Shown here piece after piece: positions 56,186-64,000 of a stretch of 64,000 nucleotides of DNA (position 1 is its first letter; the number at the start of each line of letters is the position of its first letter). The translations under genes and the position numbers were made by a program. The notes under the pieces are model-generated. The model was not told the origin of the DNA. It did not search any database and was given only the letters and a program-made list of their open reading frames with translations. This DNA is from Candidatus Thiodiazotropha endoloripes (GTDB lineage: Bacteria > Pseudomonadota > Gammaproteobacteria > Chromatiales > Chromatiaceae). Location of the stretch: assembly GCA_001709035.1 (NCBI GenBank), contig LVKA01000023.1:62001-126000 (forward strand). The letters run 5' to 3'.

Positions 56186-58849
56186 TTATTTGCTGTTTTC
56201 AGAGGCCATCTTGCGCAGCACATAGTGCAGGATTCCGCCATGTTTGAAATAGTCGACTTCATTCGGTGTATCGATACGCACCGTGACGCTAAACTCCTTT
56301 TCACTGCCCTTATCGGATTTCGCCATGACGCTGATGCGGTGGACAGTCTGATCTCCTGGGTCAGGGATGAAGAATCGTTCCTCACCGGTCAGCCCCAGGG
56401 ATTCTGCACTCTCTCCCGGTAGAAACTGTAGCGGTAGTATGCCCATACAGACCAGATTGGTACGATGAATCCGCTCATAGCTCTCAGCAATCACCGCACG
56501 TACCCCTTGCAGGGCCGGTCCTTTAGCCGCCCAGTCACGGGAGGAGCCGGATCCGTACTCCTTGCCGGCAATCACAATCACCGGCACAGACTCCTCTTTG
56601 TAGCGCATGGCGGCATCGTAGATGCTCATCTCATCACCTGAAGGCAAGTGTCGGGTGACACCACCTTCACTATCAGGCAGCAGGCGGTTGCGCAATCGGA
56701 TATTGGCGAAAGTACCCCGCATCATCACTTCATGATTCCCACGGCGGGAGCCATAGGAGTTGAACTCATCCGCTTTCACACCTAGTTCGTTCAGGTATTC
56801 TCCTGCCGGGCTGTCGGCTTTGATGGCGCCTGCCGGTGAGATATGGTCTGTGGTGACCGAGTCGCCAAGCCAGGCCAGACATCGCGCCGCTTCGATATCG
56901 GTGATCGGATCCGGATCGAGCGAGATCTCTTCGAAATAGGGTGGATGGCGGATGTAAGTCGAATCGGGATCCCACTGAAACTGGCTGCCAACAGGGGCTT
57001 CCAGGGATTGCCAACGGCTATCCCCGTCGAAAAGCCTGGCATAACTGGCAATGAAGCCCTCTCTGGTCAGGTTATCTGAAATCGCCTCGGCAATCTCTTT
57101 ACTGCTTGGCCAGATATCCTTGAGGAATACCGGTTCTCCTTTTGTGTTAACGCCCAGGGGATCTTGATACAGATCGACATTCATCGTACCGGCCAGGGCG
57201 TAGGCCACAACCAGAGGTGGTGAAGCCAGGTAGTTCATTCTGACTTCAGCATGCACCCGGCCTTCGAAATTACGATTGCCGGAGAGTACGGAAGTGACTG
57301 TCAGGTCACCATCGCTGATCGCTTTGGAGACCTCTTCCGGCAACGGGCCTGAATTGCCGATGCAGGTTGTGCAGCCATAACCAACCAGGTCGAATCCCAA
57401 GGTGTCGAGTGATTTGTCCAGGCCGGCCTGCTCCAGGTATTGCATCACCACCCGGGATCCCGGTCCGAGGGAGGTCTTGACCCAGGGTTTGACCGTAAGC
57501 CCGGATTCAACCGCCTTTTTCGCCAGCAAACCGGCAGCCATCATGACACTGGGGTTTGAGGTGTTAGTGCAGGAGGTGATCGCCGCGATGACAACATCGC
57601 CATCGGTGATTTTAGTGGATGCACCATCAATATTGGTGGAGACGGTTTGACTCTCGCCACCGTTGAAAGCCTCAACAGCATGTTCGAATTGCGTTTTGGC
57701 ATCTTTCAGCGCCACCCGGTCCTGGGGGCGCTTGGGCCCGGCGAGGCTAGGCTCGATTGCAGAGAGATCGATCTCGAGGGTTTCAGAGTATTCAGCTTCC
57801 GCGGAGTCTGCCGTGTGAAACATACCCTGGGTCTTGGCATAGGCCTCAACCAGGGCGATCTGATCTTCTGATCGATTGGTCAGATGCAGGTAGTCGAGGG
57901 TCTCTTGATCGACAGGAAATAGACCACAGGTGGCGCCGTATTCGGGGGCCATATTGGCTATGGTAGCTCGATCACCAAGCGGCATTGTGGCGATTGCGGG
58001 TCCGTAGAATTCAACAAATTTGCCTACCACACCATGTTCGCGCAGGCGTTCGACAATGGTTAGCACCAGGTCAGTTGCCAGACTGCCTTCAGGAAGCTTG
58101 CCGACCAATTTGACCCCGACGACCTTGGGAACCAGCATTGAGATCGGCTGGCCCAGCATCGAGGCTTCAGCTTCGATACCGCCGACTCCCCATCCGAGTA
58201 CCCCGATGCCATTTATCATGGTTGTGTGGGAGTCTGTACCGACCAGGGTATCGGGAAAGGCCAGAAGTTTTTCATCCCGTTGTTCCGAATAGACCACCCG
58301 AGCCAGGTATTCCAGATTGATCTGGTGCACGATGCCGGTGTCGGGTGGTACGACTTTGAGGCTGGAAAAGCCACTCTGGCCCCATTTGAGAAATTGATAG
58401 CGTTCCCGATTGCGTTGAAATTCAATCTCGGCATTGAGATCGAAGGCATTGGCGTCGCCAAAGTGATCAACCTGTACCGAGTGGTCGATAACCAGTTCGG
58501 CTGCCTGGAGCGGGTTGATATCCGTTGCGTTACCACCCAGTTTGACCATTGCATCGCGCATCGCAGCCAGGTCGACAACCGCCGGTACACCGGTAAAATC
58601 CTGCATCAGAACCCGGGCAGGTCGGTATTGAATCTCTCTGCTGGGCTCCGCTTGCGGATCCCAGTTGGCAACCGCTTTGATATCCGTTGCGGTAACAGTG
58701 ACACCATCTTCATGTCTCAACAGGTTTTCTAACAGGATACGTATCGAAACCGGTAATCGGGCTGAATTCTCCAACGCATCCAGACGATAGATCTGATAGG
58801 CAGTTCCATTGACCATCAGCTCTTTTTCTGCACCAAAGCTGCTACTCAT
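56186..58849 (-). CDS. acnA: Aconitate hydratase A
   Basis: 887 residues, the length of AcnA. The 4Fe-4S ligands are in [13 protein letters not shown] and [14 protein letters not shown]; other blocks include [42 protein letters not shown] and [16 protein letters not shown]. Interconverts citrate and isocitrate in the TCA cycle. It lies between hflD and purB, which are adjacent in E. coli, so it is an insertion in the ancestral order. A perfect dyad sits just upstream of its start. Confidence 0.97.
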   Translation of the reverse strand: MSSSFGAEKELMVNGTAYQIYRLDALENSARLPVSIRILLENLLRHEDGVTVTATDIKAVANWDPQAEPSREIQYRPARVLMQDFTGVPAVVDLAAMRDAMVKLGGNATDINPLQAAELVIDHSVQVDHFGDANAFDLNAEIEFQRNRERYQFLKWGQSGFSSLKVVPPDTGIVHQINLEYLARVVYSEQRDEKLLAFPDTLVGTDSHTTMINGIGVLGWGVGGIEAEASMLGQPISMLVPKVVGVKLVGKLPEGSLATDLVLTIVERLREHGVVGKFVEFYGPAIATMPLGDRATIANMAPEYGATCGLFPVDQETLDYLHLTNRSEDQIALVEAYAKTQGMFHTADSAEAEYSETLEIDLSAIEPSLAGPKRPQDRVALKDAKTQFEHAVEAFNGGESQTVSTNIDGASTKITDGDVVIAAITSCTNTSNPSVMMAAGLLAKKAVESGLTVKPWVKTSLGPGSRVVMQYLEQAGLDKSLDTLGFDLVGYGCTTCIGNSGPLPEEVSKAISDGDLTVTSVLSGNRNFEGRVHAEVRMNYLASPPLVVAYALAGTMNVDLYQDPLGVNTKGEPVFLKDIWPSSKEIAEAISDNLTREGFIASYARLFDGDSRWQSLEAPVGSQFQWDPDSTYIRHPPYFEEISLDPDPITDIEAARCLAWLGDSVTTDHISPAGAIKADSPAGEYLNELGVKADEFNSYGSRRGNHEVMMRGTFANIRLRNRLLPDSEGGVTRHLPSGDEMSIYDAAMRYKEESVPVIVIAGKEYGSGSSRDWAAKGPALQGVRAVIAESYERIHRTNLVCMGILPLQFLPGESAESLGLTGEERFFIPDPGDQTVHRISVMAKSDKGSEKEFSVTVRIDTPNEVDYFKHGGILHYVLRKMASENSK

Positions 58850-58871
58850 GCAATCCTCCCGTAGCTCTTAA

Positions 58872-58890
58872 AAACAGTATATTACTGTTT
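58872..58890. promoter_or_regulatory. Palindromic operator candidate upstream of acnA
   Basis: AAACAGTA-TAT-TACTGTTT: perfect 8-base arms, 3-base centre, 23 bases before the acnA start codon. It is not a LexA box (half-site order reversed) or an FNR site. The regulator is unknown. Confidence 0.5.
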
Positions 58891-59149
58891 GATTATTAGT
58901 GTTGTTTATCGTTTTTGCTGCTTCTCTTCAAGGCAGCTGCAGCAGGCCAGTAAGTCATACAGCTGGCGACACAGACCAGCAGGCAGATTCCTGGTTACCC
59001 TAATCACAGTCACTCTATGGTGTTATCAATCTACCGGCTGTGATCTCTTGCACTATAGAAGGTAATCATCAGATTACTATAGAAGGATCAGGTATGGATG
59101 TGAGGATACTGTGGCCATTGACTATGGATAAGCCCGAACTTGGCGGAAA
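58891..59149. other. Intergenic region between acnA and hflD
   Basis: About 260 bases that probably contain the acnA promoter. Nothing else recognisable. Confidence 0.3.
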
Positions 59150-59770
59150 TCAGAGTTTGTCGAGGAGGGTTTTGCAGTGATCGATGTAGGTGCTTCGGCT
59201 GAACAGCAGATGCCGGCGGCGACCCCCTGTCTGGCGCCACAACATGGCAGATCGAATACCGGACAACAGCAGCGCTCGAATACGATTCACGTTGTCGCTA
59301 TTTTGCAGGTAGATGGTCTCCCCACTCACCATGATTCTTGGTTTGAGGGTGCTGATGTTCTCCGCATAGATATCGGCCAGTGCACCCAGGATATTGCTGT
59401 GGGTGGCGGGAAAGTGAATCAGACGGGCGGCAGTTTCGGTGATTCCGACCCTGATCTTGTCCAGACGTTGACGATGTTTACTGAGCTTACGCTCCAACTG
59501 GATCAAACTCAGAACATATCGGGTCAACTCATCATCCCGGGTATCGGTTGCACTGAGTTGTTTGTAGGTCAGCTTTAATCCCGGCGCGATATTTTCCAGA
59601 CTGCCATAGACGTCGACCACACTGTGCGCGTCGAGTTGAAAGAGACTGTTGATACTGGCAGAGATTTTTTCAGTACTGATCAGACCTTTACGGGCAACCT
59701 GCTGGACCTGGCCAGCGGCCTGAAAAATACCCGATAAGGCGATGACGCGATCACTATCCTGAAACTTCAT
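59150..59770 (-). CDS. hflD: High frequency lysogenization protein HflD homologue
   Basis: 206 residues, all helical. Family blocks: RVIALSGIFQAAGQVQQVARKG, INSLFQLDAHSVVDVYGS, RYVLSLIQLERKLSKHRQ and IRALLLSGIRSAMLWRQTGGRRRHLLFSR. HflD is a peripheral membrane protein known from phage lambda CII control; its host role is unclear. Follows mnmA, as in E. coli. Confidence 0.94.
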   Translation of the reverse strand: MKFQDSDRVIALSGIFQAAGQVQQVARKGLISTEKISASINSLFQLDAHSVVDVYGSLENIAPGLKLTYKQLSATDTRDDELTRYVLSLIQLERKLSKHRQRLDKIRVGITETAARLIHFPATHSNILGALADIYAENISTLKPRIMVSGETIYLQNSDNVNRIRALLLSGIRSAMLWRQTGGRRRHLLFSRSTYIDHCKTLLDKL

Positions 59771-59862
59771 GCTGTTCCTGATTGAAGGTTGATTGGAGTT
59801 GATATTCTACCATATCGGATTGAGGCGCCTGCTCAGTGCGTAGCGAGTGGGCCACTAGGTGT

Positions 59863-60966
59863 TCAGGGGGAGGGGGCATCCGTTGATTCGATTATTCCGC
59901 CTCCAAGGCAGACCTGATCGTCATACAACACCAGGGATTGGCCGGGTGTTGCTGCACGTTGAGGTGAATCGAAGACCACTTCGCAAAACCCATTCTCCAT
60001 GGGATAGACCCGGCACGACTGCAACGGCTGACGATGTCGGATCCTGGCCATCGATTGGATCGCTCCAGACGGCGCCCTGCCTTCCACCCAATGGAGCTGC
60101 CCGCAGATCAGTTTCTGGCTCATCAACAGAGGGTGTTGATGGCCTTGAACCGCAATCAGTACATTACGATCAAGATCTTTCGCGGCGACAAACCAGGGCG
60201 CTTCTGCCGCATCCCTGCGGCCACCGATACCCAGACCCTGACGCTGGCCCAGGGTGTAGTACATCAGACCCTGGTGTTTGCCGATCGTATGGCCTTCTGA
60301 GTCTTCGATTACGCCGGGTTTTGCCGGTAAAAAACGTTGCAGAAAGTCGCGGAATTTACGTTCACCGATGAAACAGATGCCGGTGCTGTCCTTCTTTTTA
60401 TGATTGGGGAAGCCGGCCTGTTCAGCGATCTCCCTGACCTCTGTTTTGCTCAACCGGCCGAGCGGGAAGAGGCTTTTTGAAAGCGCCTGCTGACCCAGCA
60501 TATAGAGGAAATAGGTCTGGTCCTTGCCTTCATCCAATGCACGGGTCAGGTGGAAATACTCCCTATCCTTTGAAACGGATGCGTAGTGGCCTGTGGCTAT
60601 TGCATGGGCCTGCAGCTGCTCCGTTGCATAGTCGAGAAATGCCTTGAACTTGATCTCCCGGTTACACAGTACATCTGGATTGGGGGTTCTGCCGGCTCCG
60701 TACTCCTGCAAAAAATAGGCAAATACCCGGTCCCAGTACTCACTTGAAAAATTGATGGTGTGCAGAGGAATGCTTAATCGGTCGGCAACCGCCTGGGCAT
60801 CCGCCAGATCCACGGCTGCCGAGCAGTAGTCCTTATCATCATCCTCTTCCCAGTTTTTCATGAAGAGTCCTTCCACCTCATAACCCTGCTGTTGCAACAA
60901 CAGGGCGGCGACCGATGAGTCGACACCACCGGAAAGACCGACAATTACCTTAGCTTTTTCTGACAT
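59863..60966 (-). CDS. mnmA: tRNA-specific 2-thiouridylase MnmA
   Basis: 367 residues. PP-loop [15 protein letters not shown] at the N terminus, catalytic Cys in [13 protein letters not shown] and persulfide Cys in [15 protein letters not shown], followed by [14 protein letters not shown] and a C-terminal beta-barrel. Thiolates wobble U34 in tRNA-Lys, -Glu and -Gln; the tRNA-Lys(TTT) at 17577 would be a substrate. Start overlaps the end of rluE by 17 bases. Confidence 0.96.
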   Translation of the reverse strand: MSEKAKVIVGLSGGVDSSVAALLLQQQGYEVEGLFMKNWEEDDDKDYCSAAVDLADAQAVADRLSIPLHTINFSSEYWDRVFAYFLQEYGAGRTPNPDVLCNREIKFKAFLDYATEQLQAHAIATGHYASVSKDREYFHLTRALDEGKDQTYFLYMLGQQALSKSLFPLGRLSKTEVREIAEQAGFPNHKKKDSTGICFIGERKFRDFLQRFLPAKPGVIEDSEGHTIGKHQGLMYYTLGQRQGLGIGGRRDAAEAPWFVAAKDLDRNVLIAVQGHQHPLLMSQKLICGQLHWVEGRAPSGAIQSMARIRHRQPLQSCRVYPMENGFCEVVFDSPQRAATPGQSLVLYDDQVCLGGGIIESTDAPSP

Positions 60967-61537
60967 GCTTGTGCTTGTTTCTCTGAACCTTGAGTTTTGC
61001 CGGTTGGTTCTCCAGCATGACCCATTCCCCGGGTTGTAGATGTTTCAACCGCCATCTACCGATCGAGGTGCGAATCAGCCTCAGGGTAGGGTGGCCGATA
61101 CTGGCCGTCATACGACGTACCTGACGGTTTCTCCCTTCCTGGAGTGCGATTTCAAGCCATTGGGTGGGTATCCTGGCGCGAAACCGCACCGGGGGATTTC
61201 TCGGCCATAGGGTCGGTTCGGCAATCTTTCTGACCTTTGCCGGCAGGGTGGGGCCATCCTTCAACACCACTCCCTGTTTCAACTGCTCGATACTCTGTTC
61301 ACTGGGAATCCCTTCCACCTGCACCCAGTAAGTTTTCCAAGTCTTTTTCCCGGGGCGGGTGATCTGCTGCTGTAATTTGCCATCATCGGTGAGGAGTACC
61401 AGGCCTTCACTATCCCGGTCCAATCGGCCGGCGGCATAGACCCCTTTGGTTTTGATGAAGTCAGCCAGCGTTGGGCGTCCCTGGCCGTCGGTAAACTGGG
61501 TCAGAACACCGAAAGGTTTGTTAAGCAGAATCAACAT
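60950..61537 (-). CDS. rluE: 23S rRNA pseudouridine(2457) synthase RluE
   Basis: 195 residues, RsuA-family catalytic domain without an S4 domain: [25 protein letters not shown], catalytic Asp in [22 protein letters not shown], and [26 protein letters not shown]. The missing S4 domain and length match RluE. The gene order rluE-mnmA-hflD-purB parallels E. coli. Confidence 0.92.
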   Translation of the reverse strand: MLILLNKPFGVLTQFTDGQGRPTLADFIKTKGVYAAGRLDRDSEGLVLLTDDGKLQQQITRPGKKTWKTYWVQVEGIPSEQSIEQLKQGVVLKDGPTLPAKVRKIAEPTLWPRNPPVRFRARIPTQWLEIALQEGRNRQVRRMTASIGHPTLRLIRTSIGRWRLKHLQPGEWVMLENQPAKLKVQRNKHKHVRKS

Positions 61538-61674
61538 TCGAGGGGAGCTGGGTGGTCGAGTTCCATACTGAAAACCGTATGGTATCGGTTGTAGCCGAGC
61601 CTGGAAACAGTCCGTGGCGTTTATAACCTCGAATCCATGCTTAAGGATTGAGAAACCGGGTGGAGTAGACGTAA

Positions 61675-61707
61675 AAAAGCCGGGATAGCTAGGCTATACC
61701 GGCTTTT
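61675..61707 (-). terminator. Rho-independent terminator of cspD
   Basis: AAAAGCCGG-G-ATAGC-TAG-GCTAT-A-CCGGCTTTT forms a long stem just past the cold-shock gene stop, followed on the minus strand by a T-tract. Confidence 0.85.
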
Positions 61708-61737
61708 GAACAGGAAAACTGTATCAGCGGATGATAC

Positions 61738-61962
61738 TTAGGATTGATCACCACTGGCAGCAACTTTTTGAATATTGGTTGCATGCAGACCTTTCGGACC
61801 CTGGCTAATATCAAATTGGACTTTCTGGCCCTCTTTCAGTGTTTTGTATCCATCCATATCAATTGATGAGAAATGGACAAAAACATCTTGATCTCCATCT
61901 TCTGGGGTTACAAAACCGTAGCCCTTGGCGTTGTTAAACCACTTTACGACTCCAGTCGCCAT
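61738..61962 (-). CDS. cspD: Cold-shock domain protein (CspD-like)
   Basis: 74 residues with the RNP motifs [11 protein letters not shown] and DVFVHFSSI, and [20 protein letters not shown]. Binds single-stranded nucleic acid. Location divergent from clpS-clpA is that of cspD in other gammaproteobacteria; sequence alone cannot tell it from other Csp members. GAGGAG precedes the ATG and a good terminator follows. Confidence 0.88.
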   Translation of the reverse strand: MATGVVKWFNNAKGYGFVTPEDGDQDVFVHFSSIDMDGYKTLKEGQKVQFDISQGPKGLHATNIQKVAASGDQS

Positions 61963-62836
61963 AGCTATTACTCCTCACTATATACGCAAGCCCAGGTGTG
62001 GTGGATCGCTCATTGCGGGTTGCGAGATCAGACTGCTTTCTGATCTGAGGCGAGTCAATCACTGCAACTCACAAGGTTGTTATATTTAGCAGAGAGGCAC
62101 GAAACTACTCTGTCCACCAGCCTAAGCATCAACCTTTGGAAAAAAATGCTTAGACCGTCAAATCAACGGCCAAAAAAACCAGTGCTCTGGTCCTCTAATC
62201 GGAACCATTCTCAACACTGTAGATTGAAGTATAGTGTGCAGATCTTGTGGGTCAACAAATATCTGACTTTTAACAGTAAATTGTAATTTTTATAGGTAAA
62301 TACCCTAATCTTTTTAACCTCGTTATCCAGGCTTACCCTTAAGCGTTGCCGGTCACTATCCGCGCCTGATTTCAATTAAGGCTATTGCCAATGGAACTGG
62401 TTTCGAGCAAAACATTACATCAATCATGAGTTCAGGCGGGATATTTTTTCCATCACCTCTTGAATTGAGGGTAGGCGGCCACAATATTATTTTGAGACTC
62501 CCGCTCAGTGACTTCTGCTGGGTTTCCTGGCAGATGGAAGATAGTAGGATCCAACTTGATTTTATTTGTTGAGGGTTCGGAGCTTTTTCTATTTCCAATG
62601 GTCAATCCTAGGAACGGTCAGATTTGTTAATAGTATTTAAATTATTGAAACGGAGAAATTAGGCGGAAATTACTGGTCTGCTGGAGATCACAAGCACTGG
62701 ATTTGTGGTTTAAAATCCCTCTCTTTTTGCTGCAGAGATTGGTTTGATGACAATGGATAGCAGGGCCAGGACAAACAAGTAATCCGTAAAATAATTCCAC
62801 TTTTCAGGCTCGGCAAGCCTGCTAGAATCACCCTTT
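61963..62836. other. Long intergenic region between cspD and clpS
   Basis: 874 bases, AT-rich around 62200-62330. Three short reading frames have no recognisable features or good ribosome binding sites. No RNA gene recognised. Probably promoters and long leaders of cspD and clpS, or decayed DNA. Confidence 0.35.
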
Positions 62837-63157
62837 ATGAGCGATAGAGAACAAAACTCACATGACGATGGTCTAGCATTAGAGGAGGCGTCTCCCAAAC
62901 TAAAAAGACCGCCACTGTATAAGGTTATTATCCTCAACGACGACTATACCCCTATGGAGTTCGTGGTTCAGGTATTGGAAACCTTCTTTAATATGGACCG
63001 GGAGAAGGCTACCCGGGTAATGCTGCATGTACATACCCGAGGTGTAGGTGTCTGTGGTGTATTCACCAAAGACATTGCCGAGACCAAGGTCTCACAGGTT
63101 AACGACTACTCACGTAGCAACCAGCATCCGCTGATGTGCACCATGGAAGAGACCTGA
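62837..63157 (+). CDS. clpS: ATP-dependent Clp protease adaptor ClpS
   Basis: 106 residues with the N-degron pocket motifs [24 protein letters not shown] and AMLHVH-type segment ([17 protein letters not shown]). It delivers N-end rule substrates to ClpAP. 22 bases before clpA. Confidence 0.96.
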   Translation: MSDREQNSHDDGLALEEASPKLKRPPLYKVIILNDDYTPMEFVVQVLETFFNMDREKATRVMLHVHTRGVGVCGVFTKDIAETKVSQVNDYSRSNQHPLMCTMEET

Positions 63158-63179
63158 GCGGTACTGACGGAGTTTTAAG

Positions 63180-64000
63180 ATGTTGAACAAAGAGCTGGAA
63201 TTCACGCTAAATCAGGCCTTTAAAAGTGCTAAAGAGCGACTGCATGAGTTCATGACTGTGGATCATCTGTTACTCGCGTTGCTGGATAACCCTTCAGCAG
63301 TTACCGTGCTGCGTGCCTGTGGCGCCGATATTGAAAAGATGCGGCAGAAAATACGCAGCTTTGTCGATGAGACCACACCGTTGATCCCTGATGGGGATGA
63401 TCGGGAGATTCAACCCACCCTGGGTTTTCAGCGGGTTTTACAGCGTGCGGTATTCCATGTTCAGTCCTCCGGTAAGAATGAAGTCACCGGCGCCAATGTA
63501 CTGGTGGCAATTTTCAATGAACAGGATTCCCAGGCGGTATTTTTTCTGAATGAGCAGAAGGTAAGTCGACTGGATGTGGTCAACTACATCTCACACGGCA
63601 TCTCGAAACTGGACGAAGTGGGCCATGAAGAGACGCCTGTGGAACTCTCCAGTGAGAACAAGGGTGAGGAACAGGCAAGTGCCCTCGACAACTATGCGAC
63701 CAACCTCAACCACCTGGCGGAACAGGGCAAGATCGATCCACTGATCGGCAGGCACAATGAGATCGAACGCACCATCCAGATACTCTGCAGACGGCGTAAG
63801 AACAACCCTCTGCTGGTCGGTGAAGCGGGTGTTGGTAAAACCGCAATTGCAGAAGGATTGGCAAAAAAGATTGTCGATTCCGAGGTGCCGGATATTCTGG
63901 CGACCGCCACCATCTACGCGTTGGACCTGGGTACCCTGGTAGCCGGTACAAAATATCGGGGTGATTTCGAAAAGCGCCTGAAAGCTGTTCTGGCAGAACT
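63180..64000 (+). CDS. clpA: ATP-dependent Clp protease ATP-binding subunit ClpA (3' end outside window)
   Basis: About 273 codons are visible from ATG 63180 to the window end. The N domain with two Clp repeats ([35 protein letters not shown] and [23 protein letters not shown]) binds ClpS. The first AAA module starts with [39 protein letters not shown] (Walker A). Unfoldase of the ClpAP protease. Preceded by clpS, its adaptor. Confidence 0.97.
   Translation, partial: MLNKELEFTLNQAFKSAKERLHEFMTVDHLLLALLDNPSAVTVLRACGADIEKMRQKIRSFVDETTPLIPDGDDREIQPTLGFQRVLQRAVFHVQSSGKNEVTGANVLVAIFNEQDSQAVFFLNEQKVSRLDVVNYISHGISKLDEVGHEETPVELSSENKGEEQASALDNYATNLNHLAEQGKIDPLIGRHNEIERTIQILCRRRKNNPLLVGEAGVGKTAIAEGLAKKIVDSEVPDILATATIYALDLGTLVAGTKYRGDFEKRLKAVLAE

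Noticed and set aside
58872-58890. LexA box upstream of acnA
   Set aside because: The half-sites are ACAG...CTGT, the reverse of the CTGT...ACAG consensus.
61963-62836. Small genes between cspD and clpS
   Set aside because: Three frames of 69-80 codons lack ribosome binding sites and recognisable composition.

Overview
The window is a chromosomal segment of a gammaproteobacterium. Supporting this are the gene orders smc-zipA-ligA, yciI-yciB next to a divergent rnm-yciO, scpA-scpB-rluB, and roxA/purB/acnA/hflD/mnmA/rluE followed by cspD and divergent clpS-clpA. Multihaem cytochromes, haem-copper oxidase accessory genes and c-di-GMP genes point to a respiratory, probably sulfur-associated lineage such as Chromatiales or Sedimenticolaceae relatives. 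That placement is an inference from general resemblance.

Layout: 1-4.8 kb holds the end of smc, then zipA and ligA. 4.8-8.2 kb has a small conserved protein, a peptidyl-prolyl isomerase lipoprotein, yciI, yciB and a helical unknown. 8.3-15.2 kb is one long plus-strand run: PHP phosphatase, yciO, site-2 protease, trpS, scpA, scpB, rluB and an endonuclease III-like glycosylase. 15.2-19.1 kb has two diguanylate cyclases on either side of a double-thioredoxin protein and tRNA-Lys.

19.4-30.5 kb is the most unusual region. A well-formed GEMM-I (c-di-GMP-type) riboswitch precedes a small exported protein. Next to it, on the minus strand, is a porin-cytochrome type gene set: two NHL beta-propeller lipoproteins, an OmcE-like tetrahaem cytochrome, two c7-type trihaem proteins, a large outer-membrane beta-barrel, a cytochrome with 11 CXXCH motifs plus one CX3CH, and a dihaem cytochrome c fused to a histidine-phosphatase-like domain that lacks its catalytic residues. 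That is 23 CXXCH motifs in five proteins. It looks like a complete transenvelope extracellular electron transfer route. Its closeness to a diguanylate cyclase and a riboswitch suggests surface-attachment signalling may control part of it.

30.7-44.2 kb is mixed: an IS3 remnant, a CHASE histidine kinase with its response regulator, mtgA, a MotA/OmpA-type pair, a DEAD-box helicase, and SCO1, haem A synthase and a divergent haem-copper oxidase subunit I homologue. 44.2-52 kb is accessory DNA: a MITE-like foldback element, an RTX-repeat protein, a 707-residue protein with an EEVGH motif, a Lys/Gly-rich amphipathic segment and a hydrophobic stretch, a UbiA prenyltransferase and a small low-complexity protein. 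52-64 kb returns to housekeeping genes and ends inside clpA.

All calls come from reading the sequence and recalling family features. No database search was run.
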